Below, piece after piece: positions 52,447-62,796 of a stretch of DNA of 64,000 bases. This DNA is from Methylocystis sp. Sn-Cys (GTDB taxonomy: Bacteria; Pseudomonadota; Alphaproteobacteria; Rhizobiales; Beijerinckiaceae), in contig NZ_JAERVJ010000005.1 of NCBI RefSeq assembly GCF_016745395.1, forward strand, positions 62,001 to 126,000, in the 5' to 3' direction. A model generated the notes under the pieces. It searched no databases. It saw nothing but the letters and a program-made list of their open reading frames with translations, and was not told the origin of the DNA. How positions within the stretch are numbered: position 1 is the first letter of the stretch; every line of letters begins with the position of its first letter. Made by a program: the position numbers and the translations under genes.

Positions 52447-53472
52447 ATGCTGCGATTGCAACACGACTCACACCGCCGCCTCAACGCCCTCACCGGCGAG
52501 TGGGTGCTCGTCTCCCCGCATCGCACGAACCGGCCCTGGCAGGGCCAGACCGAGGCCAAAGCCGAGGCCGCCATCCCGTCTTACGACCCCGGCTGCTATC
52601 TTTGCCCGGGTAACGCGCGCGCCAATGGCGAGCGCAATCCGGCGTATGAAGACGTCTTCGCCTTCGACAATGACTTCGCCGCGCTCCTGGCTGACGCCCC
52701 ACGAGAGGAGATCAATGAGAAGGGGCTGATCGTCGCGCAAGGCGAGCCGGGCTTCTGCCGCGTCGTGTGTTTCTCGCCTCGACATGATCTCACTCTGTCG
52801 CGCATGAGCGTCGACGACATTACAAAGGTCGTGGAGCTATGGCGCGAGGAGTTTGCCGGCCTCGACGCCAATCCCTTGGTCGGCTTTGTTCAGATTTTCG
52901 AAAATCGCGGCGCGATGATGGGCGCGAGCAATCCGCATCCACACTGCCAGATTTGGGCGACGCAGAGCGTGCCGAACGAAATCTCGAAAGAATCGGTCCG
53001 CCAGCATGATTATTTCGAAAGCCGTGGAACGTGCCTGCTATGCGACTATCTTGCGCTCGAACTCGAGAAGCGCGAGCGCGTCGTTTGCGAGAACGACGGC
53101 TTTGTGGCGCTTGTTCCGTTTTGGGCGACCTGGCCTTTCGAGACCATGCTGCTGCCGCGCCGCCACATGGTCGCCCTCGACGAATTCGGCGAAAGCGACT
53201 CGCGCGCACTGGCCGATATTTTGAGCCAACTGACCAAATGCTACGATAATCTCTTCTCCACGCCCTTTCCTTATTCGATGGGTTTCCATCAGCGTCCGAG
53301 CGACGGCGCCGCGCATCCGCACTGGCATTTTCACGGCCATTTCTATCCGCCGCTGCTGCGCTCGGCGACGATCCGAAAGTTCATGGTCGGGTTCGAATTG
53401 CTGGGCTCGCCGCAGAGGGACATAACGCCCGAAAGCGCGGCCGAGCGGCTGAGGGCTTCATTGTCGCGCTGA
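52447..53472 (+). CDS. galT: Galactose-1-phosphate uridylyltransferase
   Basis: This 341-aa enzyme exchanges UMP between UDP-glucose and galactose-1-phosphate. The active-site histidine triad is in [11 protein letters not shown], and the second domain has [20 protein letters not shown]. Zinc cysteines are at CYLCPG. It starts 12 bp after galK, so the two are co-transcribed. No galE is visible in the window. Confidence 0.95.
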   Translation: MLRLQHDSHRRLNALTGEWVLVSPHRTNRPWQGQTEAKAEAAIPSYDPGCYLCPGNARANGERNPAYEDVFAFDNDFAALLADAPREEINEKGLIVAQGEPGFCRVVCFSPRHDLTLSRMSVDDITKVVELWREEFAGLDANPLVGFVQIFENRGAMMGASNPHPHCQIWATQSVPNEISKESVRQHDYFESRGTCLLCDYLALELEKRERVVCENDGFVALVPFWATWPFETMLLPRRHMVALDEFGESDSRALADILSQLTKCYDNLFSTPFPYSMGFHQRPSDGAAHPHWHFHGHFYPPLLRSATIRKFMVGFELLGSPQRDITPESAAERLRASLSR

Positions 53473-53502
53473 AGCGTTATACGAGATCCGCTTAATCGGG
53501 CC

Positions 53503-53610
53503 CGTGTCATTCCAGACGCTCGATCAGCGAGCGATCGGGAAACCAGAGCAAAGGCGGCTATCGCGGCTCTGGATTCCCGGTCGGGATTTCAGCCCGCCGG
53601 GAATGACAAG
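53503..53610. repeat. Dispersed repeat, 'cgggaat' family
   Basis: It includes gtcattccagacgctcgatc, ctggattcccggtcgggat and ttcagcccgccgggaatgac, an inverted repeat related to those at 48119 and 58772. It lies between convergent genes. Confidence 0.7.
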
Positions 53611-53642
53611 CCCCATGCGAGCTGTTTCAAACGGAAATAGTA

Positions 53643-54125
53643 TTATTCGCGCCTCAGAAGAACGTGAATCTCATCCCGCACGTGCGTTGCGACCTCTTCG
53701 ATCGCGCGAGTGACCGCGGCGGAAACGGGCTTGCTTATCTCAAAAGATTCGCCCTCTATCGCGTAAACGATGCAACGCAGCGGCAATGCGCCGAGCGCCT
53801 TCGCCAACTCCACCGCTTCGGCGAGGCCGAAGCCGTGGGATGAAAGGCTGAAGTTCGTATGTGCTGGAAGGCCCTCGGCGGCGTCGAAGCGATGAATGGC
53901 TCCGGCCGGCGCGCCGGAAAAGCAGGCGTCGACGAGGAACGCTGTCTCAGCTTTTTCGAGCGCAGCGAGGATGCCTGTCGCTTCCCCTTCGAGCTCCAGG
54001 ATTTCGGCATGGCTCTCGCCCGCCGCCCGCAGACGTCTTGCAACCTCACGGCCTGCGGCGTCATCGCCTCGATCGAGATTGCCGACGCCGATGACGACCA
54101 CCCGGCCTTGCGTCACGCGCGTCAC
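53643..54125 (-). CDS. [NiFe]-hydrogenase maturation protease
   Basis: This 160-aa endopeptidase trims the large-subunit C-terminus after nickel insertion. It has [17 protein letters not shown] with the nickel-sensing acidic residues, and [14 protein letters not shown] 54125 overlaps the hyhL stop (GTGA). A dedicated protease as the last gene of the operon matches the C-terminal extension present in HyhL. Confidence 0.88.
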   Translation of the reverse strand: MTRVTQGRVVVIGVGNLDRGDDAAGREVARRLRAAGESHAEILELEGEATGILAALEKAETAFLVDACFSGAPAGAIHRFDAAEGLPAHTNFSLSSHGFGLAEAVELAKALGALPLRCIVYAIEGESFEISKPVSAAVTRAIEEVATHVRDEIHVLLRRE

Positions 54126-55414
54126 CCCCTGTCGATCTCCAGCTTGAGAAAATGCGTCGCGCAGGAAATGCAGGGGTCGTAATTGCGCACGGTTTGCTCG
54201 CAGCGATATTGCAATTCCTTGTGAGGCAGATCGGAGAAGCCGCCGATGAAGTCTATGAGGTCCTCTTCGAGACAAGCCTGGTTCTGTGAGGTCGGCGGAA
54301 CAATCTGGGCGTCAGTAATCGTGCCCGCGTCGTCGATTTGGTAGCGATGATAGAGCATGCCGCGCGGCGCCTCTGTCGCTGCATGGCCGACGCCGGCGCG
54401 GGGCTCCACGGGGACGAAAGGCCGGTCGGGCTGCTCGTAGTTCTCGATCACGCGCAGCGCTTCGTCGCAGGCGTAGATCGTCTCGACCGCACGCACCATG
54501 ATGCTGCGATAGGGATTGCGGCAGCTTTCGCCGAGGCCGATCTCTCGCGCGGTCTCTTTCGCCAGCGCCGATAGCTGCTCGAAGGCGAGATTGTAGCGGG
54601 CCATCGGTCCCGTGAGATAGACGCCGCCGCCATTGCGCAGATGCGAATGGAGCGCGGTCGAATGGGCGACATGCGTCTCCTCGAAATGCGAGTCATATTC
54701 GGACGGCGAAATATCGAGGCCCATGTTGGAGACGATGCGGCCTTCGTTGAAGGGGTATTCGTCAGAATGGCGCAGCGCGACGAAAGTGTAGTCGCGCTCG
54801 CGCTCGGGAAAGTCGAAGGTCGCGACCCAGCGCGCCGTCTCCAGCGCCGCCTCGCGCGCCCATTTCAGCTTCTCGGCGAGAGGCGCCAGCTCGCGCTTGC
54901 GCGGCGCGCGATGAAAGCCGCCGACGCGCACATTGACGGGGTGGATTTCGCGGCCGCCGAGCAACTGCAGAATTTCGTTGCCGACCTTTTTGAGCTGCAG
55001 GCCGCGCTTGACGGCGTCGCCATGGTCGCGCGCCATTTGCACGCCGCCGTCATAGCCGAGAAAGTCGGGCGCATGCAGCATGTAGATATGCAGCACATGC
55101 GACTCGATCCATTCGCCGCAATAGATCAACCGGCGCAGATCGCGCAGCGGGCCCTCGACCTTCACGCCCAACAGATTTTCGAGCGCATGCACGGCGCTCA
55201 TCTGATAGGCAATCGGGCAAATACCGCAGATGCGCGCGACGATGTCCGGCGTCTCGGCAAAATGACGGCCGCGCAGAAAAGCCTCGAAGAAGCGCGGCGG
55301 CTCGAAGATGTTGAACTCGGCGCTCTCGACCTTGCCGTCGCGCAAGACGACTTTCAGCGCCCCTTCGCCCTCGACGCGGGCAAGAACGTCAATCTTTACG
55401 GTCTTGCGCGTCAT
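54122..55414 (-). CDS. hyhL: Group 3b [NiFe]-hydrogenase large subunit
   Basis: This 430-aa catalytic subunit has both nickel-binding motifs: [12 protein letters not shown] (L1, two Cys) near residue 60 and [10 protein letters not shown] (L2, two Cys) near the end. About nine residues after the His (FLKLEIDRG) would be removed by the protease. ATG 55414 has AGGAGAG upstream and overlaps hyhS by 26 bases. Group 3b enzymes are cytoplasmic and couple H2 to NADP(H). Confidence 0.9.
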   Translation of the reverse strand: MTRKTVKIDVLARVEGEGALKVVLRDGKVESAEFNIFEPPRFFEAFLRGRHFAETPDIVARICGICPIAYQMSAVHALENLLGVKVEGPLRDLRRLIYCGEWIESHVLHIYMLHAPDFLGYDGGVQMARDHGDAVKRGLQLKKVGNEILQLLGGREIHPVNVRVGGFHRAPRKRELAPLAEKLKWAREAALETARWVATFDFPERERDYTFVALRHSDEYPFNEGRIVSNMGLDISPSEYDSHFEETHVAHSTALHSHLRNGGGVYLTGPMARYNLAFEQLSALAKETAREIGLGESCRNPYRSIMVRAVETIYACDEALRVIENYEQPDRPFVPVEPRAGVGHAATEAPRGMLYHRYQIDDAGTITDAQIVPPTSQNQACLEEDLIDFIGGFSDLPHKELQYRCEQTVRNYDPCISCATHFLKLEIDRG

Positions 55415-56180
55415 GGCGTTCGCTCTCCTTGCGGAAGGGTTCGGCATTGGCGTTGAAGGTGCGGTAGATGCGTTCGAGCCCCTTCGAGTCCATGCCCATG
55501 CCGGCGAACCAGCCGCTCAGGGAGGGAGCGTTGGGCGTCTCCTTGGGGCCGAAGCAGCCATAGCAGCCGCGATCATAAGAAGGACAGAGCGCGCCGCAGC
55601 CCTCATGCGTCACCGGCCCCAGGCAAGGCATCGCCTTGGCGACCATCACGCAGACATTGCCCTTGAGCTTGCACTGGATGCAGACGCTGTGCGCCTGCGT
55701 GTTCGGGCGCCGGCCGGCAAGAAAGGCCGAGACGACGTCGACGAGCTGCCCCTTGTTGATCGGGCAGCCGCGCAGCTCGAAATCCACGGGCACATGCTCC
55801 GAGATCGCCGTCGAGGTTTCGAGCGTGTGGATATATTCTGGATGTGCGTAAACGACGGAGATATATTCCCGCACGTCGGCAAAATTGCGCAGCGCCTGAA
55901 TGCCGCCAGAGGTCGCGCAGGCGCCGATGGTGATCAGCGTTTTCGAACGGCGGCGCACTTCGTGAATGCGCTCGACGTCATGGGCCGTGGTGACAGAGCC
56001 TTCGACAAGCGAAAGATCATAGACGCCCTTGACCTCGCCGCGCGTCGCCTCGGGAAAATAGGCGATGTCGATCGCGCCCGCGATGGCGAGAAGCTCATCC
56101 TCGCAATCGAGCAGGCTCAATTGGCATCCGTCGCAGGAGGCGAATTTCCACACCGCCAGACGCGGCTTCCTGGCCTCCAT
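55389..56180 (-). CDS. hyhS: Group 3b [NiFe]-hydrogenase small subunit
   Basis: This 263-aa Fe-S subunit has the proximal cluster motif [24 protein letters not shown] and RGCPINKG, and the C-terminal cluster cysteines [12 protein letters not shown] and [18 protein letters not shown]. It has no signal peptide, as expected for a cytoplasmic group 3 enzyme. It relays electrons from the nickel site to HyhG/HyhB. Confidence 0.9.
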   Translation of the reverse strand: MEARKPRLAVWKFASCDGCQLSLLDCEDELLAIAGAIDIAYFPEATRGEVKGVYDLSLVEGSVTTAHDVERIHEVRRRSKTLITIGACATSGGIQALRNFADVREYISVVYAHPEYIHTLETSTAISEHVPVDFELRGCPINKGQLVDVVSAFLAGRRPNTQAHSVCIQCKLKGNVCVMVAKAMPCLGPVTHEGCGALCPSYDRGCYGCFGPKETPNAPSLSGWFAGMGMDSKGLERIYRTFNANAEPFRKESERHDAQDRKD

Positions 56181-56181
56181 G

Positions 56182-57027
56182 TCAAAGCTCCTTGATCGCG
56201 AGAAGGGGCTTCAGTCGCGCATAAGTGAAGACCGGCCCGTCGCGGCAGATGAAGGTGGGCCCAAGCTGGCAGTGGCCACACTGGCCGATGGCGCATTTCA
56301 TATTGCGCTCCATCGAAAGATAGATCGCCTCTTCGCCGACGCCCTTGTCGACGAGCGCCATCGAGACGAAGCGCATCATCACCTCCGGGCCGCAAACCAT
56401 GGCAAGCGTTTTGGCCGGATCGACGCCAAGGCGCGAGAGCAGATTGGTGACGACGCCGACATTGCCATGCCAGCCGCCCGTCGCATGATCGACCGTGACT
56501 TCGACGTCCATGTCGAGACGGCCGCGCCAGTGCTCGACCTCGCGTCGAAAGACGATCTCCTCCGGCCGCCGCGCGCCGAAGAGCAGCGTCACCTTGCCGA
56601 AACGATCGCGCGCGCCGAGCAGGCTGTAAAGCGCCGGCCGCAAGGGCGCGAGGCCCAATCCGCCGGCGACGACGACGACATCCCTGCCCTCGGCCTGCGC
56701 CATGGGCCAGCCGACGCCGAAGGGGCCGCGAACGCCGATCGGGTCGCCGGGGCCGAGCTGCGTGAGCGCTTTGGAGACGGGGCCGACGGCGCGGATCGTA
56801 TGGATGAGCGGGCCATCGGCCGGGTCGCCGCTGACGCTGATCGCCGCTTCGCCGACGCCAAAGGCGGTGAGCATGTTGAACTGGCCTGGCGCATAGTGAA
56901 AACGCTCGCCGCTGGCCATTTCCAGCTCCAGCGTCCAGGCGTCCGGCGCGTCATGGCGGCGCCGGCGCACATGGGCGATCTGCGGAACCATCGGCCTTGC
57001 GTGCAGGAGAGCCGCTGTCTCGGACAT
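56182..57027 (-). CDS. hyhG: Group 3b hydrogenase diaphorase (FAD/NAD(P)-binding) subunit
   Basis: This 281-aa ferredoxin-reductase-type protein has an FAD domain ([11 protein letters not shown]), an NAD(P) domain ([20 protein letters not shown]) and a 2Fe-2S site ([20 protein letters not shown]). Start codons at 57027 and 57030 are adjacent. Its stop lies one base before the hyhS start. It passes electrons to NADP+ or NAD+. Confidence 0.88.
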   Translation of the reverse strand: MSETAALLHARPMVPQIAHVRRRRHDAPDAWTLELEMASGERFHYAPGQFNMLTAFGVGEAAISVSGDPADGPLIHTIRAVGPVSKALTQLGPGDPIGVRGPFGVGWPMAQAEGRDVVVVAGGLGLAPLRPALYSLLGARDRFGKVTLLFGARRPEEIVFRREVEHWRGRLDMDVEVTVDHATGGWHGNVGVVTNLLSRLGVDPAKTLAMVCGPEVMMRFVSMALVDKGVGEEAIYLSMERNMKCAIGQCGHCQLGPTFICRDGPVFTYARLKPLLAIKEL

Positions 57028-57034
57028 CATCGCC

Positions 57035-57496
57035 TCAGCCGTGGGAGCCATAGAGGTCGAGAAACTGCAGCCGCGTCTCGTGCAGGCGGTCGATCAGCAC
57101 CGGCATGAGGCGTTTCATGATGTCGTAGCCGAGGCTGTGGTCGGCTTCACATTTACCGCGCAGGCATTTGGCGTCCATGGCGATGAGGCGGCAGCGTTCG
57201 AGCGCCTTGGCGTCATAGACCCAGCGATAGGGCGGCACGAGCCAATTGACGCCGAAAACCTCCCCGGCGCCGAGCGTGAGAAAGGTTGCCGCCCCGCGCC
57301 CCGGCGCCGCAACCTGCAAGGCCACGCGGCCCTCCCGGACAAGATAAAATTGATCGGCCGCCTCGCCTTCGTGGAAAATAAAATCGCCGCTCTCGAAGCG
57401 CGCATTCTTGGCGCAGCCCGCGGCAAGCGCGACGAAACCCTGATTGACCCCATGGAAAAACGGATGGTCTGAGAGGATGCGCTCTAGATTCTCCAT
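57035..57496 (-). CDS. Cyclic-nucleotide-binding-domain protein within the hydrogenase operon
   Basis: This 153-aa protein from ATG 57496 has one Crp-like cNMP-binding domain (FESGDFIFHEGEAADQFYLV, REGRVALQV, GEVFGVNWLVPPYRWVYDA). It has no DNA-binding helix-turn-helix, the C-terminal part being a helix only. It overlaps hyhB by one base. Similar genes sit in group 3b operons of other bacteria. It may regulate the complex or bind it directly; this is inference. Confidence 0.85.
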   Translation of the reverse strand: MENLERILSDHPFFHGVNQGFVALAAGCAKNARFESGDFIFHEGEAADQFYLVREGRVALQVAAPGRGAATFLTLGAGEVFGVNWLVPPYRWVYDAKALERCRLIAMDAKCLRGKCEADHSLGYDIMKRLMPVLIDRLHETRLQFLDLYGSHG

Positions 57497-58647
57497 TAGG
57501 ATTGCCTCGCGCTTTTCTCGCTGTCGGAAATGGCCTGCGTTTCCTCGGTGATGTCGATGCCGACAGGACACCAGGTGATGCAGCGACCGCAGCCGACGCA
57601 GCCGGTCGTGCCGAACTGCTCATGCCAGGTCGCGAGCTTATGCGTCATCCACTGGCGATAGCGCGACGAGACGCTCGGCCGCACCGATCCGCCGTGGATG
57701 TAGGAATAATCCATGGTGAAGCAGGAGTCCCAGCGCCGGCTGCGCGAGGATTCGACGCCGGCGAGATCATTGTGGTCCTCGACGGAGGTGCAAAAGCAGG
57801 TCGGGCAGACCATGGTGCAATTGGCGCAGGAGAGGCAGCGCTGCGCGACCTCCTGCCAGCGCGGATGCTGGAGATTGCGCATCAGCAGCGCCGGCACGTC
57901 TTCATCCGGCATGCGCCGGCCCATCGAGGCGGCGGTCTGCGCGACGACTGAATCAGCGGCGTCGACGTCTTGCTGTGTCGCTGGGCGGCGCGGCAATTCG
58001 GCGAGAAGCTCGGAGCCAGCGGGAGAGCCGGCCTCGACGAGAAACTCATGCGCTTCGGCTGAGATCAGCTCCGTCAGCGCGAGATCGAAGCCATGCGCGA
58101 CCTTCGGGCCGGTTTTCATCGAGACGCAGAAGCAGGTTCCGCCGGCCTTGCCGCAATTCAGCGCGACGATAAACGCCCCTTCCCGCTGCGCCTTGTAATG
58201 CGGATCGACATAGTCGCCCCCCATCAGGACGCGGTCCTGTATGGCGATTGCGTTCAGCTCGCAGGCGCGCACGCCGAGGAAAGCGTAATTCTGGGGGTCG
58301 AGCGGCTCGGCTTCTACCTCGATCTCATCGCCAAGCCGCTTGGCGCGCCACAAATTTAGCAGCGGCTTGTGCAGGAATTTCTTCCATGAATGCGGGCCGA
58401 CCGCATAGCCGAAAAAGGCGCCGTCTTCGCGCTGCGCGAGCTTGTAGCGGCCGGGCTCCTGCTCGTCCGTGACGCCGCGCGGCAAATCGTCGAGACTGTC
58501 GATGTCGTCGTAGATGATCGCGTCGTCGCCGATCGTGGGCGCAACGACGCGCTTCCCGCGGCCCCGGAGGGCCTCGATCAAAGCACGCAGCCCGTCGACC
58601 GACATCACGTAACGCTCTGGGACGGCGCCGCTCGCTGCTTCCGACAT
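57496..58647 (-). CDS. hyhB: Group 3b hydrogenase Fe-S (4Fe-4S) subunit
   Basis: This 383-aa subunit has two ferredoxin-type clusters near the C-terminus: [16 protein letters not shown] and [16 protein letters not shown]. Upstream is the typical SudA/HydB region ([20 protein letters not shown]). It is the first gene of the operon. It links HyhG to HyhS. Confidence 0.88.
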   Translation of the reverse strand: MSEAASGAVPERYVMSVDGLRALIEALRGRGKRVVAPTIGDDAIIYDDIDSLDDLPRGVTDEQEPGRYKLAQREDGAFFGYAVGPHSWKKFLHKPLLNLWRAKRLGDEIEVEAEPLDPQNYAFLGVRACELNAIAIQDRVLMGGDYVDPHYKAQREGAFIVALNCGKAGGTCFCVSMKTGPKVAHGFDLALTELISAEAHEFLVEAGSPAGSELLAELPRRPATQQDVDAADSVVAQTAASMGRRMPDEDVPALLMRNLQHPRWQEVAQRCLSCANCTMVCPTCFCTSVEDHNDLAGVESSRSRRWDSCFTMDYSYIHGGSVRPSVSSRYRQWMTHKLATWHEQFGTTGCVGCGRCITWCPVGIDITEETQAISDSEKSARQS

Positions 58648-58771
58648 CGCTCATTCTTGCGCTTGGCTATTCGGGGAGATTGTACCCCCAATATGAAGCA
58701 GGCGCGACGCCCGCCTGAAATGATTTTAGTGAGAATGAGACCCAGTGATGGCGGAGCGCCGAAGCGATCCG

Positions 58772-58877
58772 TCATTTCCGGCGCTCGCAAAGCGAGCGAT
58801 CGGGAATCCAGAGCAAAACCGGCGCTTTTGCGGCTCTGGATTCCCGGTCGGGCTTTCAGCCCGCCGGGAATGACATC
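58772..58877. repeat. Dispersed repeat, 'cgggaat' family, upstream of hyhB
   Basis: cattccggcgctcgcaaagc, cgatcgggaatccagagc and the inverted ctggattcccggtcgggctt, then tcagcccgccgggaatgaca, form one copy of the family. The 260-bp gap 58648-58907 holds little else; the hyh promoter should lie between 58648 and 58770, but I see no strong match. Confidence 0.7.
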
Positions 58878-58907
58878 CCAATGCGAGCTGTTCAAACAGA
58901 AATGGCC

Positions 58908-59297
58908 TTACTTGGTCGCCGCCGTTTTCAGCTTGGAAAGCGCGCGGATTTTGACGCGGACGCTCGCAGGCTTGGCTGCGGCCTTCACCATTTCGCCGGT
59001 GGCCGGATTGCGCACCAGCGTGCCCGCCTTGCGCGCCGGCACCTTGCGCAGCGTCACCTTCAAGAGGCCCGGCAGCGTGAATTCGCCGACGCCCTTGGGG
59101 TGCACCGAGCCGAGAAACACGCCTTCGAGCGTGGCGTAGACCGCCGCCGCCGTCTTGCGCGGCAGCTCGTTCTGCTCAGCGATATAATTGATCAGCGCCG
59201 CCTTCGTCATGGTCTCCTTGACCGGACGAACAGTGGGAGCTTCCCTGCCGCTGACCTTGGCGGTCGCGGCAGCCTTGGTGGTTTTTGCCTTGGCCAT
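58908..59297 (-). CDS. HU-family DNA-binding protein
   Basis: This 129-aa basic protein has an N-terminal Lys/Ala extension of 28 residues, then an HU fold (MTKAALINYIAEQNELPRKT, GEFTLPGLLKVTLRKVPARK, RNPATGEMVKAAAKPASVRV). The DNA-binding arm RNPATGE is clear. It compacts DNA as a nucleoid protein. ATG 59297 has AGGAGAA upstream. Confidence 0.9.
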   Translation of the reverse strand: MAKAKTTKAAATAKVSGREAPTVRPVKETMTKAALINYIAEQNELPRKTAAAVYATLEGVFLGSVHPKGVGEFTLPGLLKVTLRKVPARKAGTLVRNPATGEMVKAAAKPASVRVKIRALSKLKTAATK

Positions 59298-59567
59298 AAG
59301 CTTTTCTCCTCGTCGCGATTGGCCGCCAAATGCCGCGTGCCCGCGCCGACAATGCAAATTGCTAACGATTTACAAGGTGATTCGCAATCGCGCCCTTGCA
59401 TTCATTGCTTATCCGACGCGTTTTCTCTTCCGCGCCGCGAAACGCGCATCCCTCGCGGCGGATCGCCATCGCCCTAAATGAGCGCGCAAATCTTGCGAGC
59501 GGCTTGGCGAAACCCTTCTCATTTGGTAGGATTTCGGAAACAAATTCGAGCGGCGGGGGAAGATGCA

Positions 59568-60017
59568 ATGACGGCTCTATTCGTCAATGGCGCGAAGATC
59601 GACGTGGACGTCGAGCCGGATACGCCGCTCCTTTGGGCGCTTCGTGAGAATGCGGGTCTAACCGGCACGAAATATGGCTGCGGCATCGCGCAATGCGGCG
59701 CCTGCACGGTCCATATCGACGGACAGGCCGTGCGCTCCTGCAGCGTGACGGTCGGCGACGCCGTCGGCAAGAAAATCACGACGATCGAGGGTCTTGCGCA
59801 AAACGGCGTGTTGCATCGCGTGCAGCAGGCCTGGATCGATCACGACGTGCCGCAATGCGGCTATTGCCAGAGCGGCATGATCATGGCGGTCGCGGCGCTT
59901 CTCGCGGAGAAGCCGAATCCGAGCGACCAGGACATCGACAACGCCATCACCAATATCTGCCGCTGCGGCACCTTCCAGCAGGTGCGTGAGGCCATCCACG
60001 CCGCCGCCAAGGCCTAA
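59568..60017 (+). CDS. Molybdenum hydroxylase 2Fe-2S subunit (isoquinoline 1-oxidoreductase alpha-like)
   Basis: This 149-aa subunit has a plant-type cluster ([19 protein letters not shown]) and the family second cluster ([16 protein letters not shown]). It starts at ATG 59568. It is the electron-transfer partner of the large subunit that follows 12 bp later. Isoquinoline, aldehyde and other substrates occur in this family, so the substrate cannot be named. Confidence 0.92.
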   Translation: MTALFVNGAKIDVDVEPDTPLLWALRENAGLTGTKYGCGIAQCGACTVHIDGQAVRSCSVTVGDAVGKKITTIEGLAQNGVLHRVQQAWIDHDVPQCGYCQSGMIMAVAALLAEKPNPSDQDIDNAITNICRCGTFQQVREAIHAAAKA

Positions 60018-60029
60018 GGGACGATCGAT

Positions 60030-62210
60030 ATGAGCAACAGCATCGACATCGGCCGCCGCGGCTTTCTCATCGGCGCCGCCTCGCTCGGCGGCGGCCTGGC
60101 GCTCGGCCTCGACATTCCCTTCGGCGCCGAGACGGCGACAGCCGCGCCGCTGATAAAGCCCGAGGTCAACGCCTGGGTCGTCGTGAAGCCGGACGACACG
60201 GTGATTATCCGCATCGCGCGGTCGGAAATGGGCCAGGGCTCGCTCACGGGGCTCGCGCAGCTCGTCGCCGAGGAGCTCGACTGCGACTGGACCAAGGTGA
60301 CGACGGAATATCCCACGCCTGGCGAGAGCGCGGCGCGTAGCCGCGTGTGGGGCGATTTCTCGACCGGCGGCAGCCGCGGCATTCGCTCCTCGCAGGATTA
60401 TGTGCGCAAGGGCGGCGCCGTCGCGCGCGCCATGCTGATCCAGGCCGCAGCCAATGAGTGGAGCGTTCCCGCGAAGGAATGCCGGGCCGAAAAAGGCGTG
60501 ATCACCCACGCCGCCTCTGGCCGCTCTACGAGCTATGGCAAGGTCGCCGACGCGGCCGCGAAGCTCACCCCGCCGACCGACGTGACGCTCAAGGACCCGC
60601 GCGACTGGAAAATCGCCGGCAAGGGATTGCTGCGGCTCGACACCGCCGACAAGACCACCGGCAAAATGATCTATGGCGCCGACGTCAAGCTGCCGGGCAT
60701 GCTCAACGCCGCGATCAAAGCCTGCCCCGTCTTCGGCGGCAAGCTTGCGAGCTATGACGAAAGCAAGATCGCCAGTTTCAAGGGGGTGAAAAAGGTCGTG
60801 CGCGTCGGCGGCAATGCGGTGGCGGTCGTCGCCGACACTTGGTGGCATGCGAAGACGGCCCTCGACGCGCTTCCCATCGTTTGGGACGAAGGCCCCAACG
60901 CCAAGACCTCCAGCGCCGACACGGCGAAATGGCTTGCGGAAGGGTTGAGCAATTCGCAGCCCGCCGTCGCCGGCAATGAGAACGGCAGCGCGCATGCGGC
61001 AATCGCCAAGGCGCCCAAGGTCGTCGAAGCGGTCTATAGCTATCCGCACCAGAACCACGCGGCGATGGAGCCGCTGAACGCGACGGCGCTCTATACGCCT
61101 GATAGATGCGAGGTCTGGACCGGCACGCAGAATGGCGAGGCGGCTTTCGATGCGGTCGTTCACGCCTCGGGCCTGCCGGCTGAAAAATGCGACGTGCACA
61201 AGACCATCCTCGGCGGCGGCTTCGGTCGCAAAGGATTTACAGACTATGTGACGCAGGCGGTGCTGATCGCAAAGCAGCTTCCCGGCACGCCCGTGAAGCT
61301 GCTCTGGTCGCGCGAAGAGGATATGACGCAGGGCAAATATCACCCCGTCACGCAGTGCAAGCTCACCGGCGCCTTCGACGCCGACAATAAGCTCACTGCC
61401 CTGCATATACGCATTTCCGGCCAGTCGATCCTTTCGACCGTGCGGCCGCAGGCGGTGAAGAACGGCGTCGATCCGGCCGTGTTCCAGGGGCTGGTTTCGA
61501 CCGGCGACGCACAGATCGGTTACGACGTTCCCAATCTTCTCGTCGAGCATTCGATGCGCAACCCGCCCGTCCCGCCGGGCTTCTGGCGCGGCGTGAACAT
61601 CAACCAAAACGCCATTTATCTCGAATGTTTCATGGACGAGCTCGCCCATGCGACCGGCGAGGATCCGCTGGCCTTCCGCCGCAAGCTGATGGCGAACCAT
61701 CCCAAGCACCTCGGCGTGCTCGAGGCCGTCGCCGAGCGCGCCGGCTGGGACAAGCCAGCGCCGGAAGGCGTTCATCGCGGCATCGCCGGCTATATGGGCT
61801 ATGGCAGCTATGTCGCGGCGGTCGCAGAAATCTCCGTGGCGCAGGACGACAAGATCAAGATCCACCGCATCGTCGCGGCGACGGACCCCGGCTACGCGGT
61901 CAATCCGGCGCAAATCGAGCGGCAGATCGCGGGCTCATTCGTCTATGGCCTCTCGGCGCTCTTTCACGGCGCGATCACGACCAAGGACGGCCGCGTGGAG
62001 CAGGAGAATTTCGACAGTTACGAGTCGATGCGCCTCAAGGACATGCCGAAGGTCGAATGCATTGTCATGCCGAGCGGCGGCTTCTGGGGCGGCGTCGGCG
62101 AGCCGACCATATGCGTCGCGGCGCCCGCTGTGCTGAACGCCTATTTCGCGGCGACGGGCAAGCGCATTCGCTCGGTCCCGCTCAAGAACGCGAATATCGG
62201 CTTCGTGTAA
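60030..62210 (+). CDS. Molybdenum hydroxylase large subunit (isoquinoline 1-oxidoreductase beta-like)
   Basis: This 726-aa molybdopterin subunit begins with a Tat signal (IGRRGFLIGAASLGGGLALG), so the complex is exported to the periplasm. Cofactor-binding glycine motifs are visible (RSEMGQGSLTGLAQLVAEEL, TILGGGFGRKGFTDYV, NPPVPPGFWRGV, GGFWGGVGEPT). The last has the catalytic Glu of the xanthine oxidase family. It is likely an aldehyde or N-heterocycle oxidoreductase. Confidence 0.9.
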   Translation: MSNSIDIGRRGFLIGAASLGGGLALGLDIPFGAETATAAPLIKPEVNAWVVVKPDDTVIIRIARSEMGQGSLTGLAQLVAEELDCDWTKVTTEYPTPGESAARSRVWGDFSTGGSRGIRSSQDYVRKGGAVARAMLIQAAANEWSVPAKECRAEKGVITHAASGRSTSYGKVADAAAKLTPPTDVTLKDPRDWKIAGKGLLRLDTADKTTGKMIYGADVKLPGMLNAAIKACPVFGGKLASYDESKIASFKGVKKVVRVGGNAVAVVADTWWHAKTALDALPIVWDEGPNAKTSSADTAKWLAEGLSNSQPAVAGNENGSAHAAIAKAPKVVEAVYSYPHQNHAAMEPLNATALYTPDRCEVWTGTQNGEAAFDAVVHASGLPAEKCDVHKTILGGGFGRKGFTDYVTQAVLIAKQLPGTPVKLLWSREEDMTQGKYHPVTQCKLTGAFDADNKLTALHIRISGQSILSTVRPQAVKNGVDPAVFQGLVSTGDAQIGYDVPNLLVEHSMRNPPVPPGFWRGVNINQNAIYLECFMDELAHATGEDPLAFRRKLMANHPKHLGVLEAVAERAGWDKPAPEGVHRGIAGYMGYGSYVAAVAEISVAQDDKIKIHRIVAATDPGYAVNPAQIERQIAGSFVYGLSALFHGAITTKDGRVEQENFDSYESMRLKDMPKVECIVMPSGGFWGGVGEPTICVAAPAVLNAYFAATGKRIRSVPLKNANIGFV

Positions 62211-62796
62211 GCCTGACGAGGTCGGCGGGCGTGTCCACATCGGCCAATATGCCGGGGTCGTCGATCGAAAGCTCGACGACGCCGTCGACCCTGCGCAGCA
62301 GGCGCCGCGCGCCTTCGTCGCCTCGAAGCCGCTCCAGTTGCGGGAAGAGCGTGCGGGCGAGCAAAACTGGGTTTCCGCGCACGCCTTGGCAGACGGGGAC
62401 GACGGCGGCGCAATGCGGCGCGGCTTCGAACGCCGTCATGAGCGCGTCGAGAACTGGCGCCGAGACGGCTGGCATGTCGCCGAGCAGGATCAGCGCGCCG
62501 TCGGCTTGCTCGGCGGCGGCGAGGCCAATGCGAAGCGACGAGGCGAGGCCGCTCGCGTAATCCATATTGTGCGCATAGCTGACCGGCAGGCCGGCGAGCG
62601 CCGCCGCGACCTCGCGCTGCTCATGTCCTGTCACGACAATGACGCGGCTTGCGCGCGAGGCCAGCGCCGTCTCGGCGACATGGCGTAACAAAGGCTGGCC
62701 GTCGAGCGGCGCGAGCAGTTTATTCTCATCAGCGCTGAAACGCGCGCCGCGCCCAGCCGCGAGAATAATGGCGGCGACGACCGGCGCGCTGCACAT
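62182..62796 (-). CDS. MobA/MocA-type nucleotidyltransferase
   Basis: This 204-aa molybdenum-cofactor cytidylyltransferase-like protein has AAIILAAGRGARFSADENKL (the nucleotide loop), VIVVTGHE, and LILLGDMPAVSAPVLDALM. Its 3-prime end overlaps the end of the oxidoreductase gene on the other strand by 29 bp. It probably makes the molybdopterin cytosine dinucleotide used by the hydroxylase. ATG 62796 overlaps the xdhC-like stop (TGATG). Confidence 0.88.
   Translation of the reverse strand: MCSAPVVAAIILAAGRGARFSADENKLLAPLDGQPLLRHVAETALASRASRVIVVTGHEQREVAAALAGLPVSYAHNMDYASGLASSLRIGLAAAEQADGALILLGDMPAVSAPVLDALMTAFEAAPHCAAVVPVCQGVRGNPVLLARTLFPQLERLRGDEGARRLLRRVDGVVELSIDDPGILADVDTPADLVRLTRSRYSRS

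Noticed and set aside
59658-61913. 751-codon open frame on the minus strand
   Set aside because: It is antisense to the two molybdenum hydroxylase genes, which show clear cofactor motifs. The frame has no motif of its own.
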